From an uncultured Prevotella sp. (GTDB lineage Bacteria > Bacteroidota > Bacteroidia > Bacteroidales > Bacteroidaceae): a stretch of DNA of 64,000 bases. The notes beneath the pieces were generated by a model, which saw only the letters and a program-made list of their open reading frames with translations, made no database searches and was not told the DNA's origin. A program made the position numbers and the translations under genes. The stretch's first letter is position 1. Each line of letters opens with the position of its first letter. The stretch covers positions 3,009-67,008 of the forward strand of contig URQS01000013.1 in NCBI GenBank assembly GCA_900550035.1. Direction: 5' to 3'. Below are positions 22,472 through 31,081 of this stretch, piece after piece.

Positions 22472-23017
22472 TTACAAATCCGGCTCAAATATACGTTTCA
22501 TCTCGCGGAAGCGCGCAAGTGTTTCGCCACCGAATTTGCTTAGACTTTTCTCTGCCTGTTCTATTGTTTTCTCGCGGTCGAGACGTGTCTTCGAGAAGAA
22601 CTTGTCGGCATAGCAGATGAGTTTCTCCTCAATGGTCTCTGGTTGGAGGTCGTGGTGGGGTAGAGGCAGGTTTTGCGACACGATGTCGTCGAGCGTAAGT
22701 CCGGCTCCGGTGTGTCGTTCGCACACTCGTGCGTAGCTTTCGGGCAGACCCTCGGCGCGCAGCATTTCGGCTCCGCACACGCCGTGTCGTATGTATGGCT
22801 CGGTGCCGTGGCACTCGATGCCGGGTGCGTCGACACGTACGATTCCTATGTCGTGCAGCATAGCTGCATTGCGTACAAAGTCGGTGTCGATGTTTAGTTC
22901 GGGGTGCATAGCAGCAATCCGTAGCGCACGTTGCGCCACCGATTCGCTATGAGTAAGGAGGATGTGGCGCAGTGCACCGCATCCTCCATAGTATTTGTCA
23001 ATAATCTGTTGGTACAT
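22472..23017 (-). CDS. HD-domain phosphohydrolase
   Basis: 181 residues. The HD signature is AAMLHDIGIVRVDAPGIECH, with an upstream His (LTHSESVAQRALRIA) and a downstream His (CERHTGAGL), giving the H..HD..H..H metal-site pattern. The C-terminal part (KLICYADKFFSKTRLDREKT) keeps the Asp expected in the family. Such proteins hydrolyse nucleotides or nucleotide monophosphates; the substrate is not readable here. It lies 9 bases after the carboxyltransferase stop and 25 bases before lptD on the same strand, so it is co-transcribed with them. Confidence 0.85.
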   Translation of the reverse strand: MYQQIIDKYYGGCGALRHILLTHSESVAQRALRIAAMHPELNIDTDFVRNAAMLHDIGIVRVDAPGIECHGTEPYIRHGVCGAEMLRAEGLPESYARVCERHTGAGLTLDDIVSQNLPLPHHDLQPETIEEKLICYADKFFSKTRLDREKTIEQAEKSLSKFGGETLARFREMKRIFEPDL

Positions 23018-23026
23018 ATTTCATGT

Positions 23027-24802
23027 TTACTCGTGCTCACGCTCGATGTAGGCGATAACGTCGCCCTTCGATACCTTTGAGCCGCGCTTTGCGTTGATTT
23101 CAACAATCTTGCCGCCCAAAGCTGCGGGCACTTCAACGAACTCGCCCCAAGGAGCCTGGATGTAGCAAAGTACGTCGCCCTCCTTGTATTCCTTGCCGAT
23201 GAACGGCTCAACAGTAGGAGCGCACTCGCCCTCGCCTGAGAATTCCCAGTAGATGTCGCCCTTAACCGGAGCAACGATGGCATCCGCCTTGGCGTGCTTG
23301 TAGGCGCTGAGCTGTTCGGGTGAAAGGTTGGCGCCGAGCTTGGCATCCTTAAGCTTCTGCAGGTCGGCGAGGAAGTTCTTCTTAGCCTGACCGCTCTTAT
23401 AGTTGCGATACTGCTCCGGATGCATGGCAAGCTCGAAGAGTTCCTCGTCGTCCTGACCATACTCCCATCCGTTCTCGTCCATCTCCTTGCGGAAGTCGTC
23501 GAGAGCGTCGGTGAGAAGTGTGTGAGCGTCTACGTCGGTGAATTCGCGACCCTGCTTCTGTGCAAGCTCAACGAGCTCTGGGTCAATAGTGCCAGGAATC
23601 TTGCCCGACTTACCGAGAATCATACCCCACATCGACTCGTCCATCATCACGAAGCGGCCCTTGCCCTGCTCGATGGTGAGGAGGTTCATCAGTGCGATGT
23701 TCTTGACATACTGCGAGAACGGTGTCACCAGTGGAGGATAGCCTACGCGCGGCCATACATACTCTACCTCGTCGAAGAGCTTGATGAGCAGGTCGTCCAT
23801 AGAGAGCTCGTCCTCGCCCTTCTTCTTGCGTACGTTGTTGATAGTGGTGCGCATACCGCCGAGGTCGGCCATCATTGAGCCCATCATACCGCCAGGGAGT
23901 CCGCAACCGAGCAGAAGCGATGACATAATCTTGTTGCCGGGGTTGATGAAGTAGCCGAGCCATTCGTCGATGAACTCCTGAGTGAGTGCGCGGGCCTTCA
24001 TATAAGCCGACATGTTGATTTCGGGAACCTCGAAGCCCTCGTTCTTCAACATGCTGATTACAGAGATAACGTCCGGATGAACCTTGCCCCATGACAACGG
24101 CTCGATGGCTGTGTCGATGATGTCGGCACCGTTGTTGCACACCTCAAGGATAGAAGCCATTGAGAGGCCAGGACCTGAGTGACCGTGATACTGGATGATA
24201 ATTTCAGGATACTTGTCCTTGATCATCTTTGTCAGTTTGCCGAGGAATGCGGGCTGGCCGATACCTGCCATATCCTTCAAGCAGATTTCCTCTGCACCGG
24301 CTGCTATCACCTGGTCAGCGATGTTCATGTAGTATTCCAGTGTGTGAACAGGAGAGTTGGTGATGCACAGTGCACACTGCGGAGTCATACCACCTTCCTT
24401 GGCCCACTTGATGCTGGGGATGATATTGCGAACGTCGTTCAGTCCGTCGAAGATACGTGTGATGTTGGTACCCTGCTTTGCCTTAACCTTATACATAAGG
24501 GCGCGAACGTCGTCGGGCACTGGATACATACGCAAAGCGTTAAGACCACGGTCGAGCATGTGGGTCTTGATGCCTACCTCGTTGAAAGGCTTGCAGAAGG
24601 CGCGCACAGCATCGTTTGGATTCTCGCCGGCGAGAAGGTTTACCTGCTCAAAGGCACCGCCGTTGGTTTCAACACGGGCGAAGCAACCCATCTCGATGAT
24701 AACGGGAGCGATGCGCTCCAACTGGTCTTTGCGTGGCTGGAACTTGCCAGAAGACTGCCACATATCTCGATAGACGAGACTGAACTGGATTTTCTTTTTC
24801 AT
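23027..24802 (-). CDS. pyruvate carboxylase B/oxaloacetate decarboxylase alpha-like carboxyltransferase with degenerate biotinyl domain
   Basis: 591 residues. The TIM-barrel carboxyltransferase domain has the start FSLVYRDMWQSSGKF (RDxxQS pattern), the metal-site lysine region EEICLKDMAGIGQPA and the HGHSGPG metal-ligand pair. The post-barrel conserved domain follows. The last 75 residues form a biotinyl-like barrel (EGDVLCYIQAPWGEFVEVPA, GGKIVEINAKRGSKVSKGDV). At the place where AMKM normally carries the biotinylated lysine, the sequence is APWG and has no lysine, so covalent biotinylation at this site seems impossible. It may work with a separate biotin carrier, or have a different reaction. 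First gene of the operon with the HD hydrolase and lptD. Confidence 0.85.
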   Translation of the reverse strand: MKKKIQFSLVYRDMWQSSGKFQPRKDQLERIAPVIIEMGCFARVETNGGAFEQVNLLAGENPNDAVRAFCKPFNEVGIKTHMLDRGLNALRMYPVPDDVRALMYKVKAKQGTNITRIFDGLNDVRNIIPSIKWAKEGGMTPQCALCITNSPVHTLEYYMNIADQVIAAGAEEICLKDMAGIGQPAFLGKLTKMIKDKYPEIIIQYHGHSGPGLSMASILEVCNNGADIIDTAIEPLSWGKVHPDVISVISMLKNEGFEVPEINMSAYMKARALTQEFIDEWLGYFINPGNKIMSSLLLGCGLPGGMMGSMMADLGGMRTTINNVRKKKGEDELSMDDLLIKLFDEVEYVWPRVGYPPLVTPFSQYVKNIALMNLLTIEQGKGRFVMMDESMWGMILGKSGKIPGTIDPELVELAQKQGREFTDVDAHTLLTDALDDFRKEMDENGWEYGQDDEELFELAMHPEQYRNYKSGQAKKNFLADLQKLKDAKLGANLSPEQLSAYKHAKADAIVAPVKGDIYWEFSGEGECAPTVEPFIGKEYKEGDVLCYIQAPWGEFVEVPAALGGKIVEINAKRGSKVSKGDVIAYIEREHE

Positions 24803-25165
24803 CTCTATTATTTTATTATTATAGATTTTTCGTTGATTACCTTATTCTATACACGAAAGAAAATGTCCCGATATGTGCACCGTAAACGTCTGTGATACAT
24901 AGGCATAATCTTTCAAATGTGCAAAATTAGGGAAAAAAATCCAAATCATAGGTATTACGGAACGATTTTTAGTAATGTTAAGTGTTAAATGTTAAGTGTT
25001 AATGTCAAAGTAACAGTGCTATTTGTCAAGGCAAAATGAATGATGGATAACAAACTGAAATGAAATGTTGGTTAAAACTATTTTTTCTGTATGCTGTTGA
25101 ATATTTATATATAATGTTTTCTGATTCCAAATAAAATGTGTATATTTGGAAACAAATATCAATAA
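24803..25165. other. intergenic stretch with possible weak promoter and heptamer array
   Basis: A TAATTTTG at 24929-24922 on the minus strand could be the -7 box of the carboxyltransferase operon, but a -33 TTG is poorly placed. The 24973-25005 part is a short array of GTTAAGTGTTAAAT-type units. The rest is AT-rich with no ORF that I can support; it may include decayed coding sequence upstream of the SPASM remnant. Confidence 0.4.
24973..25005 (+). repeat. TTAAGTG/TTAAATG heptamer array
   Basis: Alternating GTTAAGT and GTTAAAT units occur here. The same units recur at 37897-37943 and, on the opposite strand, at 53045-53117. No function is known to me. Confidence 0.7.
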
Positions 25166-25429
25166 CTACCAAAAGCTTATGTATATGAAAAAGTAACGCA
25201 TGGTAAGCTTGATAACAATGGTATAATCGTATGGGATAAGAATTTTGAAAAACGATATCAATGTAAATCTTATGAAAATGAAAAATGTTTAAAGTGCAAA
25301 AAACTACCTATTTGTATGGGAGTATGTCCTAGAGATTTTATTATAGGAAATACTTATTGTAAATATGATTCTGAAGATATAAACTTGGAGCAATCCATAA
25401 TAAATTACATTAAATATGAGTATGAGTAA
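25166..25429 (+). pseudogene. orphan SPASM domain tail of a radical-SAM maturase
   Basis: An open frame of 87 codons follows an in-frame TAA at 25163, with no plausible start. The protein carries the SPASM cysteine cluster: KCLKCKKLPICMGVCPRD then TYCKYDSEDINLEQS, six Cys in all. This pattern is typical of the C-terminus of radical-SAM peptide maturases (auxiliary Fe-S clusters). The radical-SAM barrel with CxxxCxxC is missing and I cannot find it upstream. The stop codon (25427-25429) overlaps the next gene's ATG (25416). The simplest reading is a 3' remnant of a deleted maturase gene whose coupling with the barrel gene has survived. Confidence 0.75.
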
Positions 25430-27512
25430 AAGAATTCGAATTGCTGCATTGGTTTTATTTGCATCATCTAACCTAATGGCACAAGTCCAAGAAAATGACA
25501 CGGTAAATGAAAAAGTCATTCAATTGAATGAGGTGATAGTGAAAGGAGTGAAATACATTCCGAAAGGCGATCACACGTTGTTGTTTCTGTCGAAAAAGAA
25601 CCGTAACTTCGGTACGAACGCATTGGATGCAGTGTCATCGTTAGGACTCTTCCGAACCACACTTAATGAAACAGAACTCACATCGTTCGACCACAAGCAG
25701 GTATTCGTCTTAATCAATGGTATTCCTTCCACAGCGTTAGACCTTCGCACCTTCAAGGCCGACGAGGTGAAGAATGTGGAATATTATCCTATACCTCCAG
25801 CCCAATACATGGCATTGACAAGTGGGCCGGTGGCAAACATTGTGATGAAGAAAAAGCACAACAAGCTTTATACTGCCTATATAAATACAAGCAATGCCGT
25901 TACTACCGGATTCGGAACCAATCAGGCTAATTTCACCTATGCCGATTCGCTCAATCAAGTTAAGGTTAACTATTTCACCGACTATCGCAACGTCGGCGAC
26001 ATCAGCCTTGACTCATACTATGATTACGGCAAAGGCAACATGACTCTCTATCGTGGCGATGATAACCGATATAAAGGAAACTATCAATACGTGCAGACTA
26101 CCTACCAACGGTTTCAGTCAAGACATCTGTTCAATGCCAACCTCAAATATATATGGAATCCACGCAAGCAGTCGTTTGCATCAGAAATCGAAATGCCCGA
26201 AATACAGCAGAAAGGAACAAATGTAGACAAGTTGGAAAGCCATTCACGCACCCTCGTGGCAGATTTGTTCTACAATTACTCGTTGGGAAAACGACGCTCA
26301 CTGGCAGTGAATGTTGTAAATACGTTTTCGAAATCAAGTTCCGACCATTTTCTGCAGCAGGAATTCCCTGAGGACATTTCTGGTATGAACTCACATATTG
26401 ACGAAAATATAAAGAACCGCACCTACTCATTCCTCACAAACGTTGCTTATTCCGCCCCTCTCTTAGGCGGTTCGTTCAGTGCGGGAGCCAAATATGAGTA
26501 TCTGCATCTGCGACAGCAATACCTTACTGATACCTATCAGACCACATCCCACACCGGTACGCTCTACACCGGTGTATACTGGAAGGTAAGAGGAATAACA
26601 CTATATCCTACATTAGGTCTGTATCAAAACAAACAAATAACAGAATCAGACACCTATAATTCTACGCTTCCTTACTTCCGCCTCTACTCCGACTGGTGGG
26701 GCAAGAAAGCATGGAAAGGATTCAGTGTGCAACTAACTACCCAAATCAAGATGCAGCGACCTACATCCGGACAGCTCACGACATCTGCAACTCATATCGA
26801 CCGTAACTTTATAGCTATGGGTAATCCAAATCTGAAACCATATTGGGAATGGAACAACAACCTGCTGCTTGCCTATTTCTCACCCAATAACGATAATCAG
26901 ATAGTACTACAGTACACGCCAAAATACAGATATCACCCATTCGTCCCCATACTTTCTGTCGACAATAATACTGTCTATTCGCGTCCACAAAAGATATCCC
27001 ACTCCTTTGACAATGTGCTTAATCTGTTCGGCTCATGGTATCCAGTGTCATGGTTGGAGTTTTCTCCTTATGTAGAATATTATTATTCCACACTCGACAC
27101 CCCATCACAAGATGTAAGGCTGTCATATTTCCGTACGGGTTGCACTATAACCATTTCGCGCAACAGTTGGGCATTGACACTGGCAGCCAACTCTCCTACC
27201 AAAGAGGTTTCTGGTGATTTGACAATGAGAGGAAGCGCCCAATTTGCCACCACATTCCAATACAAATACAAGGATTGGGCTTTCGGTGCCAAATGGAACT
27301 ACTCGGCACACAACGACTACGTGGAAGGAAAATGCGAAGGCTTCTCGTATAAAGAAAACAAAGACTGGAAACCATTACACGCCATGGTGCGCCTTACCGC
27401 GACATGGTCATTCTCAAAGGGTAAAGCACGCAGACATCAACGCAAGTCGCTTAACAATGAATATACTGACGATGGTCTGACTAACGACAATACTCCAAAG
27501 ATGGCTAATTAA
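25416..27512 (+). CDS. TonB-dependent outer membrane barrel protein
   Basis: 698 residues. Signal peptide MSKRIRIAALVLFASSNLMA; an alternative start is at 25422. A plug-like part follows (IQLNEVIVKGVKYIPKGDHT, QVFVLINGIPSTALDLRTFK, GPVANIVMKKK) without a carboxypeptidase-like domain, and then a barrel. The C-terminus ends in SNNEYTDDGLTNDN-type polar sequence beyond the last strand. The overlap with the SPASM remnant suggests that this gene once belonged to a peptide-maturation locus, where such barrels may export or import the product. The gene is intact. Terminator downstream at 27523-27564. Confidence 0.85.
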   Translation: MSMSKRIRIAALVLFASSNLMAQVQENDTVNEKVIQLNEVIVKGVKYIPKGDHTLLFLSKKNRNFGTNALDAVSSLGLFRTTLNETELTSFDHKQVFVLINGIPSTALDLRTFKADEVKNVEYYPIPPAQYMALTSGPVANIVMKKKHNKLYTAYINTSNAVTTGFGTNQANFTYADSLNQVKVNYFTDYRNVGDISLDSYYDYGKGNMTLYRGDDNRYKGNYQYVQTTYQRFQSRHLFNANLKYIWNPRKQSFASEIEMPEIQQKGTNVDKLESHSRTLVADLFYNYSLGKRRSLAVNVVNTFSKSSSDHFLQQEFPEDISGMNSHIDENIKNRTYSFLTNVAYSAPLLGGSFSAGAKYEYLHLRQQYLTDTYQTTSHTGTLYTGVYWKVRGITLYPTLGLYQNKQITESDTYNSTLPYFRLYSDWWGKKAWKGFSVQLTTQIKMQRPTSGQLTTSATHIDRNFIAMGNPNLKPYWEWNNNLLLAYFSPNNDNQIVLQYTPKYRYHPFVPILSVDNNTVYSRPQKISHSFDNVLNLFGSWYPVSWLEFSPYVEYYYSTLDTPSQDVRLSYFRTGCTITISRNSWALTLAANSPTKEVSGDLTMRGSAQFATTFQYKYKDWAFGAKWNYSAHNDYVEGKCEGFSYKENKDWKPLHAMVRLTATWSFSKGKARRHQRKSLNNEYTDDGLTNDNTPKMAN

Positions 27513-27522
27513 TTTATCTATC

Positions 27523-27564
27523 ATTAGGATTTCTCTGTGTCGTACGGCAAAGAGAAATCCTAAT
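27523..27564 (+). terminator. terminator hairpin after the barrel gene
   Basis: 14-bp perfect arms ATTAGGATTTCTCT/AGAGAAATCCTAAT with a 14-base loop containing CGTACG. The right arm runs into CTAATGACTGATTTGGG, a near-copy of the 17-bp inverted-repeat end at 4644-4660. The T-tract is weak. Confidence 0.6.
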
Positions 27565-27657
27565 GACTGATTTGGGTTTATTGTTATTTATATTGTCCGA
27601 TTTGTAAGGTACGTTGGTATAAAATTCATGATTTTTTATCTTTCATTAAACATTTAC

Positions 27658-27688
27658 TTGCTTCGTATTTGCATTATCACTATATTTG
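27658..27688 (+). promoter_or_regulatory. promoter of the SusC/SusD operon
   Basis: TTG 27658-27660, a 20-base spacer and TATATTTG 27681-27688 match the Bacteroidetes pattern. It lies 95 bases before the SusC ATG. Confidence 0.5.
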
Positions 27689-27783
27689 CGAAATAAAATC
27701 GAAATATTTGTAAATCAATCCTAAATACTTACAGATACTAACTGAATCCTCATTATTAATACTAATTTATAGAGAGAGAGCTT

Positions 27784-30700
27784 ATGGAAAAAAGATTAGC
27801 ATTTTTAATTCTTTGCTTCGCCAGCTTATTGTTTGGGGGGGGTAAAGCGATGGCTCAATCCGTTATTACGGGTACAGTACTTTCGATTGAAGACGAGACT
27901 CCTGTTGTAGGGGCGTCTGTTAAAGTTCAAGGCACCAATGATGGGGCTGTTACCGACATGTATGGTCGGTTCAGTCTTAAGAATGTTAAGTCAGGTACAA
28001 AACTTGTAATTTCATACATCGGTATGAAGTCAAGAACTGTTATGGCTCGCCAGAACATGCGTGTAATACTTGAAAATGACTCTAAGGCTCTTGATGAAGT
28101 GTTGGTGCAGGTGGCGTATGGTGCTGCCAAGAAGTCGACACTTACCGGTGCGGTATCGCAGGTAGACAGCAAGCAGATTGAGGTTCGACCGGTGTCGAGC
28201 GTTACTTCTGCTCTTGAGGGTTCTACTTCGGGTGTTCAGATTAACAGTACATACGGTCAGCCGGGTTCAGAGGCTACAATCCGTATTCGTGGATTTGGCA
28301 CCGTCAATGGTTCTTCAAGTCCTCTCTATGTGCTCGACGGTGTACCTTTCGGTGGAAACATTTCCGATCTTAACTCAAGTGATATTGAGAGTATCACAGT
28401 GTTGAAGGACGCTGCTTCGTGCGCCCTCTACGGCAACCGTGCTTCTAACGGTGTTATTCTTATCACATCTAAGCGTGGTAAGGGCGACCGTATGAGCTTC
28501 AACCTGAAGATTAATCAGGGTACATACTCACGTGGTATCAAGGAGTATGACTTGCTCAATGCCAACGAATTTATGGAGACCAACTGGCTGAATATGCGCA
28601 ATGCACGTATTACTGCTGGCGACGATATGGCTACAGCTAATGCTTATGCCACTAACAACCTTATCAAGGAAAGACTTTATCTCAACATCTACAACAAGGC
28701 TAATGACCAATTGTTCGATGCTAATGGTAAGCTTGTTTCTGATGCACGCATACTCGACGGCTATGCCGAAGACCTTGATTGGTATGACGAGGCTGTGCGC
28801 AGTGGCTATCGTCAGGAGTACAGCTTCAGTGGAAGCCATGCCTCTTCTAAGAGCGACTATTACTTCTCTGTTGGCTATCTTGACGAGAAGGGTTATGTAA
28901 CCAATTCTGACTTCAACCGTCTTACAGGTCGTGCTGCTTTGAATTTCCGTCCGAGAAATTGGTTCAATACAGGCTTTACAATTGCGGGTAGCCACCAGAA
29001 GACAAATTCTACAAGCGGTGATGATGCAAATTCTTTCACCAACGTATTTATGTATTGCCGCAATATTTCGCCTATCTATCCTGTACACTTGCACAATGCT
29101 GACGGTACTTATCGTCTGGACGCATCGGGCAACCGTCAGTTTGACCCCGGACAGTACACAGCTGATGATGGCTCTGTAATACAGACACGTAACCAGTATG
29201 CCGACCGCCATGTGATTTGGGAGAACCTCTTGAACAAGAGCCGTACATTCCGCAACACTCTTCAGAGTTCTGCATACATGGACTTCAAGTTCCTCAACGA
29301 CTTCACATTTACTGTTAAGGGCGAGATGAACGTGCGCAATCAGGAGTATCGCTCATACGACAATGCCATTATCGGTAACGGTAAGGGTAACAATGGTCGT
29401 TCGTCACGAAGCATTTATCGCTACAAGAACTGGACTTTCCAACAGCAGCTCAACTGGAACCACAAGTTTGGCGACCACAACGTAAGCGTATTGCTCGGTC
29501 ATGAGAACTACAGCTACTTCTATGACTATACATATATTTATAAGACCAATCAGACATTTGAGGGTAAGGACAACCTGAGCAACTTCAACAACCTGACATC
29601 GGGCGACGGCTACAGCGACCGTTATCGTACAGAGAGCTATCTGGGTCGTGTACGCTATGACTATAAGGAGAAGTACAATCTTGAGGCTTCGTTCCGTCGC
29701 GACGGTTCGTCACGCTTCCATAAGGACAGCCGCTGGGGTAACTTCGGCAGTATCGGTGCCAACTGGGTTATCTCTAAGGAGGAATTCATGAAGCCAATAG
29801 AATGGGTCGACAACTTGAAGATACGTGCCGACTACGGTTTGGTAGGTAATGACGCAGGTGCTGGCTACTACTCTTATTTGGCACTCTATGCAGCCGATCA
29901 GAACCACAACAGCGGTGCATATTATCTTACACAGCTTGCTAATTCCGAACTTAAGTGGGAGACAGGACAGTCGTTTGGTTTTGGTGTTGATGCTCGTCTT
30001 TTCAACCGTTGGAACATCAGTGTTGAATACTTCGACAAGCGCAACAAGGACCTTCTCTTCGACGTATATCTGCCTCTGTCAGCAGGTGCTACATCTTCAA
30101 GCTCGGCAGAAGCTACTATCACCAAGAACTTGGGCGTGATTTCTAACCGAGGAATCGAGATCAATACCGATGTCGATATTTACAAGAGTCGTGATTGGAC
30201 TGTTAACTTCGCAACCAATGCTTCGTTCATCAAGAATAAGATTATCGAGTTGCCAGAGCAGAACAAGGATGGTATCATCTCTGGAGCACAGAAGATTATT
30301 GAGGGCAAGAGCCGTTACGAGTTCTATACTTACACATACGTAGGTGTCGACCAGATGACAGGTAACTCTCTGTACAAGGCAAACCTTGAGGACTACTGCG
30401 TTAAGGCAGCCGACGGAACTGTAATCGGCAACCCCAAAGGCAGTGACATCACCTCGAAGACCGTTCATATCGGCGATAAGTACTATGTGAACAACACTAC
30501 ATATGCCATTAAGGAATTCCAAGGCTCAGCCATTCCTAAGGTATACGGCAGTTTCACACCGTCTGTAAGATTCCGCGACCTTACCCTGTCGGCTATGTTC
30601 ACTTATTCATTGGGTGGCAAGATATATGATGGTGTATATGCAGGACTTATGGCTACAGGTACTTCAGCCCATAACAACCACAAGGATATCCTTAACTCTT

Positions 30701-31050
30701 GGAATGGTGTTCCTGAAGGCATGACTGAAGATTCGCCCAACCGTATATGGTATGGTGGCATTCCGCAAGTCAACAGTACTACAAGCTCTGACAACAACGG
30801 AACATCTTCAAGATGGATTACCAGTGCCAACTATATTGTATTGAAGAACATCAATATGAGCTACTCATTGCCAAAGGCATGGGTTAAAGCTCTTACCCTT
30901 GAGTCGGTACGCTTCAACTTCGCTTGCGAGAATGCTTTCACCAGCACCAAGCGTAGAGGTCTCAACCCGCAGCAGGGATTCAGCGGTTTCCAGTACAACT
31001 ATCTTGTGACACCACGCGTGTTCACAGTTGGTCTGGATGTTAAGTTCTAA
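27784..31050 (+). CDS. SusC/RagA-family TonB-dependent transporter
   Basis: 1088 residues. The signal peptide (LAFLILCFASLLFGGGKAMA) is followed by a carboxypeptidase-regulatory-like domain at about 26-105 (ITGTVLSIEDETPVVGASVK, SGTKLVISYIGMKSRTV) and the plug (IRIRGFGTVNGSSSPLYVLD, ITVLKDAASCALYGNRASNG). The barrel ends in TPRVFTVGLDVKF. This is full SusC length. A run of eight G bases lies in the signal-peptide codons (27835-27842); loss or gain of one base would stop translation early. It is paired with the SusD gene 31 bases downstream. It imports an oligomeric nutrient, of unknown kind. Confidence 0.95.
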   Translation: MEKRLAFLILCFASLLFGGGKAMAQSVITGTVLSIEDETPVVGASVKVQGTNDGAVTDMYGRFSLKNVKSGTKLVISYIGMKSRTVMARQNMRVILENDSKALDEVLVQVAYGAAKKSTLTGAVSQVDSKQIEVRPVSSVTSALEGSTSGVQINSTYGQPGSEATIRIRGFGTVNGSSSPLYVLDGVPFGGNISDLNSSDIESITVLKDAASCALYGNRASNGVILITSKRGKGDRMSFNLKINQGTYSRGIKEYDLLNANEFMETNWLNMRNARITAGDDMATANAYATNNLIKERLYLNIYNKANDQLFDANGKLVSDARILDGYAEDLDWYDEAVRSGYRQEYSFSGSHASSKSDYYFSVGYLDEKGYVTNSDFNRLTGRAALNFRPRNWFNTGFTIAGSHQKTNSTSGDDANSFTNVFMYCRNISPIYPVHLHNADGTYRLDASGNRQFDPGQYTADDGSVIQTRNQYADRHVIWENLLNKSRTFRNTLQSSAYMDFKFLNDFTFTVKGEMNVRNQEYRSYDNAIIGNGKGNNGRSSRSIYRYKNWTFQQQLNWNHKFGDHNVSVLLGHENYSYFYDYTYIYKTNQTFEGKDNLSNFNNLTSGDGYSDRYRTESYLGRVRYDYKEKYNLEASFRRDGSSRFHKDSRWGNFGSIGANWVISKEEFMKPIEWVDNLKIRADYGLVGNDAGAGYYSYLALYAADQNHNSGAYYLTQLANSELKWETGQSFGFGVDARLFNRWNISVEYFDKRNKDLLFDVYLPLSAGATSSSSAEATITKNLGVISNRGIEINTDVDIYKSRDWTVNFATNASFIKNKIIELPEQNKDGIISGAQKIIEGKSRYEFYTYTYVGVDQMTGNSLYKANLEDYCVKAADGTVIGNPKGSDITSKTVHIGDKYYVNNTTYAIKEFQGSAIPKVYGSFTPSVRFRDLTLSAMFTYSLGGKIYDGVYAGLMATGTSAHNNHKDILNSWNGVPEGMTEDSPNRIWYGGIPQVNSTTSSDNNGTSSRWITSANYIVLKNINMSYSLPKAWVKALTLESVRFNFACENAFTSTKRRGLNPQQGFSGFQYNYLVTPRVFTVGLDVKF
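27835..27842 (+). repeat. G8 homopolymer tract in the SusC signal peptide
   Basis: Eight G follow TTT and precede TAAAGCG. In frame it reads Phe-Gly-Gly-Gly-Lys-Ala. With nine G the next codon becomes TAA at once; with seven G the frame closes after about 25 codons. This is the layout of a slipped-strand on/off switch. Confidence 0.7.
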
Positions 31051-31081
31051 TTTTTTTCACTGACATTAAAATCTTGCAACA

